From: an uncultured Shewanella sp. | GTDB taxonomy: Bacteria > Pseudomonadota > Gammaproteobacteria > Enterobacterales > Shewanellaceae | Assembly (NCBI GenBank): GCA_947503555.1 | Contig: CANNEE010000001.1 | Span: 372,001 to 436,000, forward strand | Length of the DNA: 64,000 bases | Direction of reading: 5' to 3' | Shown here: positions 37,903-48,280 of the stretch, one piece after another | How the letters are laid out: the number at the start of each line of letters is the position of its first letter | Position numbering within the stretch: position 1 is the first letter of the stretch | Notes under the pieces: generated by a model | The model's database searches: none | What the model saw: the letters and a program-made list of their open reading frames with translations, nothing else | What the model was told of the DNA's origin: nothing | Translations under genes and position numbers: made by a program

Positions 37903-38134
37903 GAACTTTCACAATCATGGCTGCCAACTTTTCGTCGGGGCAAGCTTCATGACCCATAAACCAAGCAAAAAGCTCGGGATCTTCACATTCAAGTAAACGA
38001 ATAAATGTCGCCTTATCATCATCCGCTAAGGCTTGATACTGACTTTCCACAAAAGGCTGAAACAACACATCTAACTCAAGCATACCCCTACGGCATGCCC
38101 ACCTTACTCTGGCGATATCCATTAACTGTGGCAC
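37883..38134 (-). CDS. sdhE: FAD assembly factor SdhE
   Basis: Small protein (83 residues) needed to attach FAD covalently to SdhA/FrdA. The diagnostic RGMLELD motif (RGxxE) is near 15, followed by FIRLLECEDPELFAWFMG. The GTG at 38134 has AGGGAG about 7 bases upstream; an ATG four codons later is the alternative. Confidence 0.93.
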   Translation of the reverse strand: MPQLMDIARVRWACRRGMLELDVLFQPFVESQYQALADDDKATFIRLLECEDPELFAWFMGHEACPDEKLAAMIVKVRGRAAP

Positions 38135-38200
38135 TCGTTGACTCCCTAAAGTTAAACTACGGCTAACTGACTGACTAGTTTAACAGTATTCCCTTAGCTC

Positions 38201-39109
38201 TTAAACTTGAGAAACCTGAATATCCTTTCCGGCAAATAGCTCGCTAAAGTCAGTCTCTAAAATCCGCTTCACCCCAGGGTGCTGGATCATTCGCTCAGCA
38301 AACATCACATGATACTCCTCTTTTACATCATCAGTATTACCCAGTACTTGAATACCATGGGCTAGAATATCCTGCTTGTAGATTGAAGGAGCGACAAAGA
38401 TCCCTTGGTGAAAATAGCCAAATGCCTTCATCATGGCCGCATCGTCAAATTCTCCCAAAATATCGACCGTTAACCCCTTCTCATCAAACCAATGAAACAG
38501 TTGTTGTCCTAAGGAGGTTGAACGCCCCGGAATTAACAATTTATCTTCTTCTAAGCATTCGGGAAACGGCCTGCTATAGGTTTTGCCTGAAAAGAAACTG
38601 ACCCCACACTCACCTAATTTTTTCGATAAGATCTCGGGGTACTTTAGCGATTCGCCGGCACAATCCGATAGGATCATATCCAGCTTATGCTCCCTTAGCT
38701 TGGCCACTAAATGTTCATGGGTAGATTCAAAACAGGCTAAGCGCATGGAAGCATCTTGAGGGATAACTGATAGTAACACTCTACTCGCAAGGGCTTTAGA
38801 TAGGGCGTCGGCAATGCCAACTTCAAACAATGTCTGCTCATCTTTTTGGTAATTCAAAATATCTAACATCTCATAGCTGAGACTAAACATTTTGTCCGCA
38901 TAGCGAAAAACAAGCTCACCTAACTCAGTGGGCGCCAAGTTTCGCCCCGAGCGCTTAAACAAACTCCCCTTTAATCTTTGCTCTAGGGTTTTAAGCTGAC
39001 CAGTAATGGTTTGAGGGGTCAGGTATAAGGTCTCAGCGGCTTTAGTCACTGAGCCTTTTTTATATACCATCCAAAAATAATACAAATGATTGTAATTTAG
39101 ATGCTTCAC
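38201..39109 (-). CDS. nhaR: LysR-family regulator NhaR
   Basis: Sodium-responsive activator of nhaA. Helix-turn-helix near 18-50 (GSVTKAAETLYLTPQTITGQLKTLE) and a full effector domain in 302 residues. It lies 15 bp downstream of nhaA on the same strand, the arrangement known for nhaAR. Confidence 0.93.
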   Translation of the reverse strand: MKHLNYNHLYYFWMVYKKGSVTKAAETLYLTPQTITGQLKTLEQRLKGSLFKRSGRNLAPTELGELVFRYADKMFSLSYEMLDILNYQKDEQTLFEVGIADALSKALASRVLLSVIPQDASMRLACFESTHEHLVAKLREHKLDMILSDCAGESLKYPEILSKKLGECGVSFFSGKTYSRPFPECLEEDKLLIPGRSTSLGQQLFHWFDEKGLTVDILGEFDDAAMMKAFGYFHQGIFVAPSIYKQDILAHGIQVLGNTDDVKEEYHVMFAERMIQHPGVKRILETDFSELFAGKDIQVSQV

Positions 39110-39124
39110 CTGACCTTCTCCTAT

Positions 39125-40300
39125 CTATTTGGGTAGTACCTTAGATAACCACGCATAACCGATGCCGGCAGAGAGGAATGAGCCAAGCAAAATTCCCAAG
39201 CGCGCTAAATCATTATAGCTTTGCCCAACCACACTCAAGCCACCGAGCTCGAACGCTAGTGAAGCAATAAACATAGACATAGTAAAACCTATGCCGCACA
39301 TTACGGCCACTGGCACTATATATGACCAAGTTATCCCTTCAGGAAGGCGAGCAAACTTCAACTTCACCGCAATATAACTCATCAGCAAAATACCTACAGG
39401 CTTACCGATGAGCAAACCAAGCGCGATACCTAATGGCACAGGCGATAGCAGATCTGTCACTCCCATACCAGAAAGGCTGACACCCGCGTTAGCAAATGCA
39501 AACAGAGGCAAAATCAAGAAAGTACTCCAAGGATGGATCTCATGTTCTAGCCTTTCTGCTGGCGATGAACCATCTTTCGCCCTTAATGGAATACAAAACG
39601 CGATAACTACGCCAGCTAATGTCGCATGCACACCAGACTTTAATACAGCCACCCAGAGAATCACACCTAACAAGCCATAGGGGGTTAAGCTAGTAACACC
39701 TTTACGGTTAAGACCAATCAATCCGGCAATGGCAATACTGGCAATAATCAGACTAAGCATAGACAAATCACTGGTATAAAACAGTGCAATAATCACCACT
39801 ACACCTAAATCATCGATAATCGCCAACGCTAACAAGAACACCTTAAGGGATGTGGGTACACGATTACCCAACAAAGCCATGATCCCCAAAGCAAAGGCGA
39901 TATCAGTCGCAGCAGGAATTGCCCAGCCCACTTGAGTCATAGGATCACTATAGTTAAAGACCAAATAAATTAATGCGGGTAATAGCATGCCACCAATTGC
40001 CGCAAAACCCGGCAGTGCAGCCTGACTAACACTCGATAATGCTCCCTCTAGCAGCTCTCTTTTGACTTCTAAACCAATTAGCAAAAAGAAAATAGCCATC
40101 AAACCATCGTTAATCCATAACAAAAGAGGCTTGTTAATATCGAGGGCTCCAAAGCGCAACTGAACAGGCGTATCAAGAAAACCATTATATAGAGATAATA
40201 AGGGAGAGTTAGCAAGCGCCATCGCCAAAGCTACCGCTATCAGCAGTAGAATGCCACCACTGGACTCCTGCTCCATAAAGTTCTTGATCATACGTTCCAT
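39125..40300 (-). CDS. nhaA: Na+/H+ antiporter NhaA
   Basis: Electrogenic antiporter, about 12 membrane segments in 391 residues. The essential adjacent aspartates are in [10 protein letters not shown] near 160, and the [11 protein letters not shown] motif near 130 is intact. The ATG at 40300 follows AGGAG by 7 bases; an upstream GTG (40306) overlaps that site and is rejected. The 414-bp gap above it (40301-40714) contains a small tandem repeat but no ORF. Confidence 0.96.
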   Translation of the reverse strand: MERMIKNFMEQESSGGILLLIAVALAMALANSPLLSLYNGFLDTPVQLRFGALDINKPLLLWINDGLMAIFFLLIGLEVKRELLEGALSSVSQAALPGFAAIGGMLLPALIYLVFNYSDPMTQVGWAIPAATDIAFALGIMALLGNRVPTSLKVFLLALAIIDDLGVVVIIALFYTSDLSMLSLIIASIAIAGLIGLNRKGVTSLTPYGLLGVILWVAVLKSGVHATLAGVVIAFCIPLRAKDGSSPAERLEHEIHPWSTFLILPLFAFANAGVSLSGMGVTDLLSPVPLGIALGLLIGKPVGILLMSYIAVKLKFARLPEGITWSYIVPVAVMCGIGFTMSMFIASLAFELGGLSVVGQSYNDLARLGILLGSFLSAGIGYAWLSKVLPK

Positions 40301-40633
40301 AAGCACACTCCTAAATGACAGAAATAGCAGTCTATTAAATCCTTAAGCCCAATAATATTCGATAGTTTTAAGCAATAAACTCGAAAATACCGAGCAATAT
40401 AAAGTAATAGATCTCGTTGAAGGACGCAACTATCCCAAAAATTGAGAGCTATTTAGCCTTTTGAAAACGCAATGATTCGAACAGGAGAGTAAAAGTTCAA
40501 GGAAGTATGCACTATCAACTTTAATGGTGTTGTTGCTAAAAATCTGTAAGTGAAGGAAGCACTTTCAACACTATAAGCGAGGTTATTGGGCTAGATTATC
40601 GAGATAGGTACCACTTTCGCTATTTCGTCATCA

Positions 40634-40679
40634 TAAAACTAGTACGATAAAAACTAGCTGTGTAAAAACTCGTACAAAG
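40634..40679. repeat. Short imperfect tandem repeat (three units)
   Basis: Three units of 14-17 bases beginning TAAAACTAG, TAAAAACTAG and TAAAAACTCG in the nhaA upstream gap. They could be regulator sites or chance; nothing else supports either. Confidence 0.45.
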
Positions 40680-40714
40680 AAAACATGTGTCTTAGTAACA
40701 AGTTCAGCTTCTTT

Positions 40715-41719
40715 CTATGAACTATTCTTAGTACACGTTTTGGCGTTATCCTGAGTACATAGATTAATAGGTGTATGTATCAACTCATTATAACTTTGAT
40801 GGTTAACGATTTTGTATAAGGTCTTTATCGCTTGTTTTCCCATTTCATAAGGATTTTGACCTATATTCGTATGGGCAAGATGCTCTTCTAGCATTTTAAG
40901 CTGATGTGCTCCAGCATCCGAAACAATCACTATCACTTGTTTCTGTTCCAGCTTATTTTTATATGGCGCTATCATACTTCGATATAGCTCTTCATCATTT
41001 TGAGGCCAACCACCTACAGCAACAAATGCATCTGCATTGATCCACTTTCCTTGAATAACTGACTCCATCTGCTTAACCGAGCGTGATAGCTGATCAAAAT
41101 TTAGAAAGGGCTCACGAATTTCAGTCCACCCCTTATCATTTAACAACATCTCTCCTGGCGGCGTCAGATATTGCTTCCCAGATAAGGCAGCTCGAATCCC
41201 CATGATTCTCAAATTTAAGTTAGGTGAATCTGGGCGCCCAGTTTGAATAACAATGTTACCGCCATTGGGAAGGTATGATTTTAACTGTTCACCAAGCGCC
41301 TTACCGAACTGATAATTATCGGTTCCTATATATGCCGCCCTTAAACCTTTATGTAATTTTAAAGTATGACTATCAAAATCTGAGTCATAGGTAACAATTG
41401 GAATACCGGCTGCGCGTGCTTTTTTAATGCTGTGCTCGGCTAGATATTGAGAATGGGTAACGGCTACGGCTATACCATCAACACCTTGGTCGATCAGTTG
41501 TGAAATAATCCGGTCTTGTACTCGTACGCTAGCCTGTTTCGGACCTCGATAGATACACTCGACATTCGCAAGCTCAGCCGCAGCAGCCTGACAACCTTGC
41601 TCACTTTGATTAAAAAAAACACTATAATACTTAGGTACTAAGGCAAACTTATACTCTTTAGCCGCAATATAGGTATTCGGTAACAAAATAAAAGCTAAAG
41701 CTAGCAATAATAATCTCAT
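40715..41719 (-). CDS. Orphan periplasmic binding protein, type 1 (sugar-binding-like)
   Basis: 334 residues with signal peptide (MRLLLLALAFILLPNTYIAA). The mature part follows the Peripla_BP_4 fold: FALVPKYYSVFF, ISQLIDQGVDGIAVAV near 83, GIPIVTYDSDFDS near 117, and AAYIGTDNYQFGKALG. No ABC transporter or histidine kinase gene adjoins it, so it may serve a distant system. Two cysteine pairs (near 43-54 and the C-terminus) could form disulfides. Ligand unknown. The upstream gap (41720-42071) shows only the thyA terminator. Confidence 0.8.
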   Translation of the reverse strand: MRLLLLALAFILLPNTYIAAKEYKFALVPKYYSVFFNQSEQGCQAAAAELANVECIYRGPKQASVRVQDRIISQLIDQGVDGIAVAVTHSQYLAEHSIKKARAAGIPIVTYDSDFDSHTLKLHKGLRAAYIGTDNYQFGKALGEQLKSYLPNGGNIVIQTGRPDSPNLNLRIMGIRAALSGKQYLTPPGEMLLNDKGWTEIREPFLNFDQLSRSVKQMESVIQGKWINADAFVAVGGWPQNDEELYRSMIAPYKNKLEQKQVIVIVSDAGAHQLKMLEEHLAHTNIGQNPYEMGKQAIKTLYKIVNHQSYNELIHTPINLCTQDNAKTCTKNSS

Positions 41720-42022
41720 TTAAATCTCTCCCTTAAGCAATGAGATCTACGCTCAGCATTTCCAGCAATGACAAATAAGTAGCCAAATCATTAACGGTAG
41801 CACTTATATTCAGGCTAAATAACAAGCAAGAACGAATAAAATGGCTAGCATAATAACCAAGAATACAAGCCTCTTGCAGTAACCCTGCTCACATCTTATC
41901 ACCCTTTCATTCATTAATGACTAATATAGAGATATGGCGCACAAGGAGAGGCAAAAATATAGAAAGCGATCACCTATCTATATCAAGCATTACTGAGTCG
42001 ATATTAATATAAATATAAATAA

Positions 42023-42048
42023 AAAAGAGAGCCTTAAGCTCTCTTCTA
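42023..42048 (-). terminator. Terminator of thyA
   Basis: AAGAGAGC (42025-42032) and GCTCTCTT (42038-42045), with a T-rich run on the minus strand; 24 bp after the stop. Confidence 0.85.
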
Positions 42049-42071
42049 TTTAGCCAGTTAGCACGATAACG

Positions 42072-42923
42072 CTAAACCGAAAATGGATACTTTATCGCAT
42101 CATGATGCTGATATCCTTCCAGCTGAAAATCATCTAAAGTCACCCAAGTTTCAATATCTTTAAGGCTCTTAATTTCAGGGTTAATAATCAGCTTAGGCGC
42201 AGGAAATGGTTCCCGTTTGAGTTGCACGTTTTGTATTAACTCGAGCTGGTCCTCATAAATATGGGCATTAACTATCTTATGGTACGCCACACCAGGTTTG
42301 TGACCTGTGATTTGCGCCATAATCGCTAATAGAAAATAGACTTGAACTTGATTGAAATTAAGCCCTAGCGGCACATCACAGGAACGCTGAAAACTATTAA
42401 GGTACAAGGTATCACCCAGCAGCGAAAAATTATGGGTATGCATACAAGGACGCAGACAACCCATATGGAATTCACCAGGGTTATAGAAGCTCAGAATCTC
42501 ACCCCTATCATCTATACCTCTACTCAGGTTATCGACTATTTTCTTGAGCTGATCAACATGCCCACCATCAGGCTTACTCCAAGCTCGCCCCTGAACTCCA
42601 TATACTCTACCCATATCGTCTTCCCCCGTTCTGTGGGGGTTACTTAGCCATGCAGTATTTTCATTGGCGTTGGCATTCCAAGTATTGCAGCCAATAGCTC
42701 GAAACTCAGCCGCACTGCTGTAGCCTCTTAAGTAGCCTAACATCTCTGCAATAGCAGCCTTATAGAAGCTCTTGCGAGTGGTAATAAGAGGAAACTCTCC
42801 TGCTGCAACATCATAGGTTAAATCGGCATTAATCACTGTTAGACAGCGTTTACCTGTGCGCTCATTTTCAACCCAAACACCTTGGTCTATGATACGTCGA
42901 CATAGATCTAAATATTGTTGCAT
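42072..42923 (-). CDS. thyA: Thymidylate synthase
   Basis: Makes dTMP from dUMP with methylenetetrahydrofolate. The catalytic cysteine lies in the [10 protein letters not shown] segment, and [14 protein letters not shown] with the [10 protein letters not shown] segment supplies nucleotide contacts. 283 residues, slightly longer than Escherichia coli ThyA (264). Near the TauE/SafE gene and ptsP. Confidence 0.97.
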   Translation of the reverse strand: MQQYLDLCRRIIDQGVWVENERTGKRCLTVINADLTYDVAAGEFPLITTRKSFYKAAIAEMLGYLRGYSSAAEFRAIGCNTWNANANENTAWLSNPHRTGEDDMGRVYGVQGRAWSKPDGGHVDQLKKIVDNLSRGIDDRGEILSFYNPGEFHMGCLRPCMHTHNFSLLGDTLYLNSFQRSCDVPLGLNFNQVQVYFLLAIMAQITGHKPGVAYHKIVNAHIYEDQLELIQNVQLKREPFPAPKLIINPEIKSLKDIETWVTLDDFQLEGYQHHDAIKYPFSV

Positions 42924-42989
42924 GAAACTTCCTAATATCCAGTACTGTAATTTGTGTGCATTTTAGCGACTCTAAGGGTTAAGACAAGC

Positions 42990-43790
42990 CTAACCTAATA
43001 GTAGTTTTAACCCGATAACAGCCAACAATAGGGCAAATATCTTTTTTAGAACAGGTGTTGGCCAAGTGCTGGCAGCCTTCACTCCAATAGGAGCGACTAG
43101 CATAGAGGTAATCACAATTCCTATTAATGCCGGCAAATAAATGAAACCTAAAGTGCCCACGGGCAGACCTTGCACATCCCACCCAGCAAAGACATAGCCA
43201 AGCGTTCCGGCCGATGCGATCATAAAACCTGTAGCCGATGAGAAACCAACGGCATTACGCATTTGCAAACCACTCCAAGTCAAATAGGGCACAAACAGTA
43301 CGCCACCACCAATCCCCATCAAACCTGCAACTATGGCGATCAAGGTAGAAACGGCAAACAGTACTTTGTTACTGGGCAGCTCGCGCTCATTTTCAGCCTT
43401 AAAGGGAAATGCCATCTGTGCCGCCATTAAAATAACAAAGCAAGCAAATAGAAGTTTAAGCTCTTGAGCTGGAATCAACTCTGAAATAAAGCCCGACGCC
43501 ATAGCGCCTATTACAATGCCAGGCAACATTGGCTTAAATAATTGCCAAGGAATATTGCCCCTTTGATTATGCGCTCTGGCAGAGGACAGTGACGTTAAAA
43601 TAATCGCAGCGAGTGAGGTAGCAATAGCAATATGAGGAAGTTGTTCAACTTCAATACCAACACTCGGAAGCAGGTATAACAGTGCGGGCACTATGATTAA
43701 ACCACCACCTATACCGAGTAAGCCAGCCATAAAGCCAACAAAAGCCCCTAAAGCAACGCAACTAAAAAAAATGATTAACAAACTTTCCAT
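42990..43790 (-). CDS. TauE/SafE family sulfite or organosulfonate exporter
   Basis: Membrane permease of about 266 residues with eight hydrophobic segments. The two family signatures, GFMAGLLGIGGGLIIVPAL near 17 and GLMGIGGGVLFVP near 160, are inverted-topology repeats. Substrate not determinable. The ATG at 43790 follows AGGTGA by 8 bases; an in-frame GTG at 43802 is within that site. Confidence 0.9.
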   Translation of the reverse strand: MESLLIIFFSCVALGAFVGFMAGLLGIGGGLIIVPALLYLLPSVGIEVEQLPHIAIATSLAAIILTSLSSARAHNQRGNIPWQLFKPMLPGIVIGAMASGFISELIPAQELKLLFACFVILMAAQMAFPFKAENERELPSNKVLFAVSTLIAIVAGLMGIGGGVLFVPYLTWSGLQMRNAVGFSSATGFMIASAGTLGYVFAGWDVQGLPVGTLGFIYLPALIGIVITSMLVAPIGVKAASTWPTPVLKKIFALLLAVIGLKLLLG

Positions 43791-43942
43791 GACAAGGCTC
43801 ACCTAATACAACCAAGGCCATAAGCTTAAAGCAAAATGGCCTTGGTGATAATCAAAAAAGCTTCAATAAAGAGGAAGATTGAAAACGATATGACGAACAA
43901 TGAATTAAGGTAAAATTTGACAGCGATAACTGCACAGTGAAC

Positions 43943-46189
43943 CTAGTTCAAAATAGAAACTAGATCCCGCTGTTTTAGATACTCGATAACAAGCTGCCTA
44001 ACCTCTTCACCATTTTGCAAATTCAGCACTAAATCCAATATCTGTTTGAGATCTGTCATAGGAACTCGGCGCAATAAATAATTGACCCTTGCTAAGCTTC
44101 CTTGGTTCATACTCAAATTGTTATAGCCCATGGCCACCAACAGCATAACCCCAATAGGCTCACCTGCAAGCTCACCACAAACACTAATATTCAAATTAGC
44201 ACTATTACAATCTTCGCAGGTGCGCTTTAACGCCCGCAATACCCCAGGGTGATAACTATCAAATAAAGAGCTTACCCTAGGATTATTTCTATCCACAGCG
44301 AGTAGATATTGTGTTAAGTCATTGCTACCTACTGAGACAAAATCAACTCTTTTTGCTACTTCATGGAGTTGATAAAGTAATGCAGGCACTTCAAGCATAA
44401 TTCCAACCTGTGGCCAACGCACCTTGGTCTCAGACTCTTCTGTAAGCTCATCAAAGGCTTGCTGCAGATAGCTCAACGCTTGATCAATTTCGTCTAAGCA
44501 GCTGACCATAGGTAACATGATTTTCAGCTGCTCAGAATCCGCCCCCGCCTGTAACATAGCTCTTAGTTGCACAAGAAAGAGCTCAGGATGATCCAATGAC
44601 AACCTAATGCCACGCCAGCCTAAGAAGGGGTTTTCTTCTTTAATTGGAAAATAAGGTAATGGCTTATCCCCCCCGACATCCAAGGTTCTCATCACCACAG
44701 GCTTTGAACCTGCGGCGTCTAATACCTGACGATATCCCTTTACTTGCTCAGACTCACTCGGAAAGCGCTGCTGTAACATAAAAGGGATTTCAGTACGGTA
44801 AAGACCAATACCGTCAGCCCCCTCAGCAATCTCAGAACCTAACCCACTGAGTAGCCCGGCATTCATGCAAAGCTTCACCCTATGGCCATCTTGAGTCTGC
44901 GCCTTAAGGTGTAACTCTTCAGCAAACTTACGCTGTAGCGCTTTTTGTGCCGATAAGAAGCCCCTAAACTCACCAATTACCGAAGGGGAAGGCGAGACCA
45001 ACAGCTGACCACGACTCGCATTGACTACCACGAGCTGCTTATCTATGTCAGTTGTCAGTATCTGCTCAACACCAACAATCGCAGGAACCCCTAGCGCTCG
45101 AGCAAGAATGGCGGCATGGGAGTTAACCCCACCTAACTCTGTGACTATGCCCGCTAGTTTTTTACGAGGAAACTCCGCCAGCAAACTTGTATCGGCTTCT
45201 CGCGTCACCAATACAACAGGTTTGTCGGGCTCAAATACGATACGCTCAGGCTCAATTAACTGCCTAAGGACTCTTTGCCCCAGATCTTTTATGTCACTCG
45301 CACGTTCTTTGAGGTAGGGATCTTCCATATGGGAGAACTGCTCGATATAACGCAAAGATACTCGGCTAACCGCAGTTTCAGCACTCCATCCCTCTTGTAC
45401 TTCGCGAATGTACTCTCCACCTAAACTCTTATCGTCAAGCAGCAACATTAATGCAGAAAAGATGGAAGAGACCTCTTCATCCTGCTCACGATCAAAACGC
45501 TGGGATAAGGCGCTGATGTCATCTTTCGCCCTAAGCAGCGCATTTCTCAAACGTATGACTTCAGAAACCGTATTTACACATTGAATTTGTGGTTGCTCAA
45601 GTGGAATTTCCCCCCCGAGCACTAATGCATGAGCAATGGCAATGCCATTGGAGGCAGATGTGCCTTGAAATAAAATTTGCTGTTGATGATCTTTAACTTT
45701 TTCTTTTTGCTTGAGCCCTTTAACCGCCATGGCGAGTTGAGCGGCTAAGGTCATCAGAAAGGCTTCTTCATTTTCACTGAAAAGCCGCGCAGTTTCTTGT
45801 TGGACGACGATAACACCAAGAACCCGCTTTTGATAAATAATGGGGGCGGCAAGAAATGCACGGTAATCTTCTTCGGCTACCAATGCAAAACCTTTAAACC
45901 GTTTATGGCTTCTTGCATCGGCTAAGTTAATCACCTCTTCACGCTCGGCAACTAACCCCACCAAGCCCTCAGATAATGGCATGCTAACTTGACCCACGGC
46001 ATCTGGATCAAAGCCATCGGTCGCCGATAATACTAGCTGAGCTTGCTCGCCAGACTGTTCCAAAATGTACACAGAACAACATTGGGTTTTCATCGCCGAT
46101 TTAGTGAGGCGCACTATCTGTGTTAATGCCCTATCTAAACTATCAGCCTGTGCAACTGCTTGAGTAATATCTCTTAGTGTATTTAACAC
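43943..46189 (-). CDS. ptsP: Phosphoenolpyruvate-protein phosphotransferase PtsP (EI-Ntr)
   Basis: First component of the nitrogen phosphotransferase system. N-terminal GAF domain (about 1-160), phosphohistidine in GGVNSHAAILARALGVP near 355, and a C-terminal PEP-binding barrel with IGLYRTEIPFM and CGELAG. 748 residues. A GTG at 46189 aligns with the family start (L-N-T-L-R-D-I) and is preceded by a G-rich ribosome site. 73 bp downstream of rppH. Confidence 0.96.
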   Translation of the reverse strand: MLNTLRDITQAVAQADSLDRALTQIVRLTKSAMKTQCCSVYILEQSGEQAQLVLSATDGFDPDAVGQVSMPLSEGLVGLVAEREEVINLADARSHKRFKGFALVAEEDYRAFLAAPIIYQKRVLGVIVVQQETARLFSENEEAFLMTLAAQLAMAVKGLKQKEKVKDHQQQILFQGTSASNGIAIAHALVLGGEIPLEQPQIQCVNTVSEVIRLRNALLRAKDDISALSQRFDREQDEEVSSIFSALMLLLDDKSLGGEYIREVQEGWSAETAVSRVSLRYIEQFSHMEDPYLKERASDIKDLGQRVLRQLIEPERIVFEPDKPVVLVTREADTSLLAEFPRKKLAGIVTELGGVNSHAAILARALGVPAIVGVEQILTTDIDKQLVVVNASRGQLLVSPSPSVIGEFRGFLSAQKALQRKFAEELHLKAQTQDGHRVKLCMNAGLLSGLGSEIAEGADGIGLYRTEIPFMLQQRFPSESEQVKGYRQVLDAAGSKPVVMRTLDVGGDKPLPYFPIKEENPFLGWRGIRLSLDHPELFLVQLRAMLQAGADSEQLKIMLPMVSCLDEIDQALSYLQQAFDELTEESETKVRWPQVGIMLEVPALLYQLHEVAKRVDFVSVGSNDLTQYLLAVDRNNPRVSSLFDSYHPGVLRALKRTCEDCNSANLNISVCGELAGEPIGVMLLVAMGYNNLSMNQGSLARVNYLLRRVPMTDLKQILDLVLNLQNGEEVRQLVIEYLKQRDLVSILN

Positions 46190-46262
46190 TGTTCCCCCCG
46201 AAACATAGATTTGGATATCTCAAATTACAGATCTTAACGAGCTAAAGATTCTCCCATTAACA

Positions 46263-46781
46263 TTAGGCTCTATGACGTACTTTCTTTCTATGGTGATCAT
46301 AGGACTGAAAGGACAAAGCCGTTGGTGCAAACTCTTTCATTACCTTGCGGTATACATCCCGTTTAAAGGATACAACTTGCCTTACTGGATACCAGTAACT
46401 GACCCAGCGCCAATCATCAAATTCAGGATGACCAGATGAATTGAGGTTAATTGCACTCTCTTGACTCTTTAACTGTAGCAAAAACCACTTCTGTTTCTGC
46501 CCAATGCAAACCGGTTTACTGTCTTGGCGAACTAAACGTTTTGGTAAGCGATACCTTAACCAAGAGCGACTAGAAGCCAGTATTTGTACATGTTCAGGTC
46601 TCAGGCCTACTTCTTCATATAACTCTCTATACATGGCCTGTTCTGGCGTTTCACCATCATCAACACCACCTTGGGGAAACTGCCAGGAATGTTGACCAAA
46701 CCTTCTTGCCCACATCACTTGACCAAATTTATTACAGACAATAATGCCTACGTTTGCGCGAAAGCCGTCACTATCTATCAC
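46263..46781 (-). CDS. rppH: RNA pyrophosphohydrolase RppH
   Basis: Removes pyrophosphate from mRNA 5' ends to start decay. Nudix box [22 protein letters not shown] near 38, preceded by [15 protein letters not shown]. 172 residues. The GTG at 46781 gives the family N-terminus (I-D-S-D-G-F-R) and has GGAG five bases upstream. Confidence 0.97.
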   Translation of the reverse strand: MIDSDGFRANVGIIVCNKFGQVMWARRFGQHSWQFPQGGVDDGETPEQAMYRELYEEVGLRPEHVQILASSRSWLRYRLPKRLVRQDSKPVCIGQKQKWFLLQLKSQESAINLNSSGHPEFDDWRWVSYWYPVRQVVSFKRDVYRKVMKEFAPTALSFQSYDHHRKKVRHRA

Positions 46782-46865
46782 ACGGTCTCCAAATACGCTT
46801 AAATTTCAATAACTCGATTGTTTCATAAAGCAGAACAAGCAGCAAATCATTATCTTCAAGCAAAC

Positions 46866-47283
46866 TCTGGATAAAATTCACCACGCAACAACTTTATCAA
46901 CATCCAGCCCAGCTCATCTCGTTGGATATCCACATTTTCTGTGGATATCTCTGTTTAAAATCCACTTATAACCATAATACCTTAGTTAAAATAGACTGTG
47001 CCATGCGTTTAACCACATGAAATAAAAAGCTAAAAACAATTAACAATCAACACCTTACAAGAATACTGACATTATACCCGCATCGAAAAGCCAAATAAGC
47101 GCAAATATTAACCAAACACTCAATCGGCTCTGATAATGAGCAAATAACGAGTAAGTTATTCACATAGAGAAACCGACAGTAAAGAAATTAATCGTAAAAT
47201 TTCTCTTATTTTGAGTTGACTGTCAGATAAATGTCGAGTAAATGCTGCTGGTTATTAAAGTTATCCCTAGATTCTGTGGATAA
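46866..47283. promoter_or_regulatory. Cluster of DnaA-box-like sites between rppH and mutH
   Basis: The gap 46782-47473 carries TGTGGATAA (47275-47283) and TTATTCACA (47156-47164), both fitting the DnaA consensus TTATNCACA. A hairpin GATATCCACA/TGTGGATATC (46925-46949) gives two near-matches. Weaker forms are TCTGGATAA (about 46867) and TTATCAACA (about 46895). AT-rich sequence follows up to mutH. Whether DnaA binds is unknown. Confidence 0.4.
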
Positions 47284-47473
47284 GTGTGTTAGAAACATAA
47301 GAGAAATACGATTTTATTGTCGCCAAATTTCAGTCGCCTTTTATAGATAAAAGATATTTACCATTTAATACATAAACTTATAGAACAATAATATTAAGTT
47401 TAATATACACACAAGCGCGAGGTGAGTTTTTAACCAGATTGAAATAAATAAGACTTAGGATAAAATCCCCCCT

Positions 47474-48145
47474 ATGAATAGCCAAAACTCACCAAAAAGC
47501 TTAGAAGAGCTCAATCAACGGGCCAATATGCTCGCAGGATTAACTCTTGGGCAAATAGCAAAACAGCATAATGTCAAAGTCCCCGCCAATCTTAGGCGAG
47601 ACAAGGGCTGGATCGGACAGCTGATTGAACTTGAACTCGGCGCCACGGCTGGTTCAAAACCTGAACAAGACTTTTTGCATTTAGGGGTTGAACTCAAAAC
47701 TATTCCTATCAACGCTACAGGAAAACCTATAGAGACCACCTACGTCAGCGTTGCACCATTGACTAAGCTAACGGGATTAACTTGGGAAGACAGCCTAGTC
47801 TGCCATAAGTTGCAACGCGTGCTTTGGGTTCCTGTTGAGGGAGAAAGAGATATTCCGATTGCAGATAGACGAGTCGGCACACCGATACTTTGGGAGCCAT
47901 CCCATGACGAGTACTTGCAACTCAAACAAGACTGGGAGGAAATCATCGAGCTTATAGCCTTAGGTAAGGTTGAAAAAATCAGCGCAAGGCATGGTGAGGT
48001 ACTGCAACTGCGCCCCAAAGCAGCAAACAGTAGAGCATTAACTGAAAGTATTGCCGAAGATGGCTCGATCAAGATGACCAATCCAAGGGGCTTTTATTTA
48101 AAAACACAGTTCACTCAAGCCATACTTTCCCGATTTTTTGGATAA
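47474..48145 (+). CDS. mutH: DNA mismatch repair endonuclease MutH
   Basis: Nicks the unmethylated strand at hemimethylated GATC sites. The catalytic D and E-x-K residues are in [10 protein letters not shown] near 71-78 (with the preceding Asp), and [11 protein letters not shown] near 132 matches the family. 223 residues. Divergent from rppH across a long, AT-rich gap. Confidence 0.96.
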   Translation: MNSQNSPKSLEELNQRANMLAGLTLGQIAKQHNVKVPANLRRDKGWIGQLIELELGATAGSKPEQDFLHLGVELKTIPINATGKPIETTYVSVAPLTKLTGLTWEDSLVCHKLQRVLWVPVEGERDIPIADRRVGTPILWEPSHDEYLQLKQDWEEIIELIALGKVEKISARHGEVLQLRPKAANSRALTESIAEDGSIKMTNPRGFYLKTQFTQAILSRFFG

Positions 48146-48169
48146 ATATCTTAAACAACTGCACTTGGA

Positions 48170-48183
48170 TTGATTCAGATCAC
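48170..48183. promoter_or_regulatory. cyaC: FNR/CRP-like site upstream of cyaC
   Basis: TTGATTCAGATCAC matches TTGAT-N4-ATCAA in nine of ten bases and also resembles a CRP site. A possible -10 (TATAAA, 48215-48220) lies downstream of it, and cyaC starts at 48281. Confidence 0.45.
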
Positions 48184-48280
48184 AATTACTAGTGGAAATT
48201 AGAAGGTGATTTTCTATAAACTAGCGCATCCCAATTTTAAAAGCTGTATTTGGATAAGCACTGCCCTATGAGAGAGTTCG

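Noticed and set aside
46782-47473. Replication origin
   Set aside because: DnaA-like boxes are present, but dnaA, dnaN, mnmG and 13-mer repeats are absent and the neighbours are ordinary chromosomal genes.
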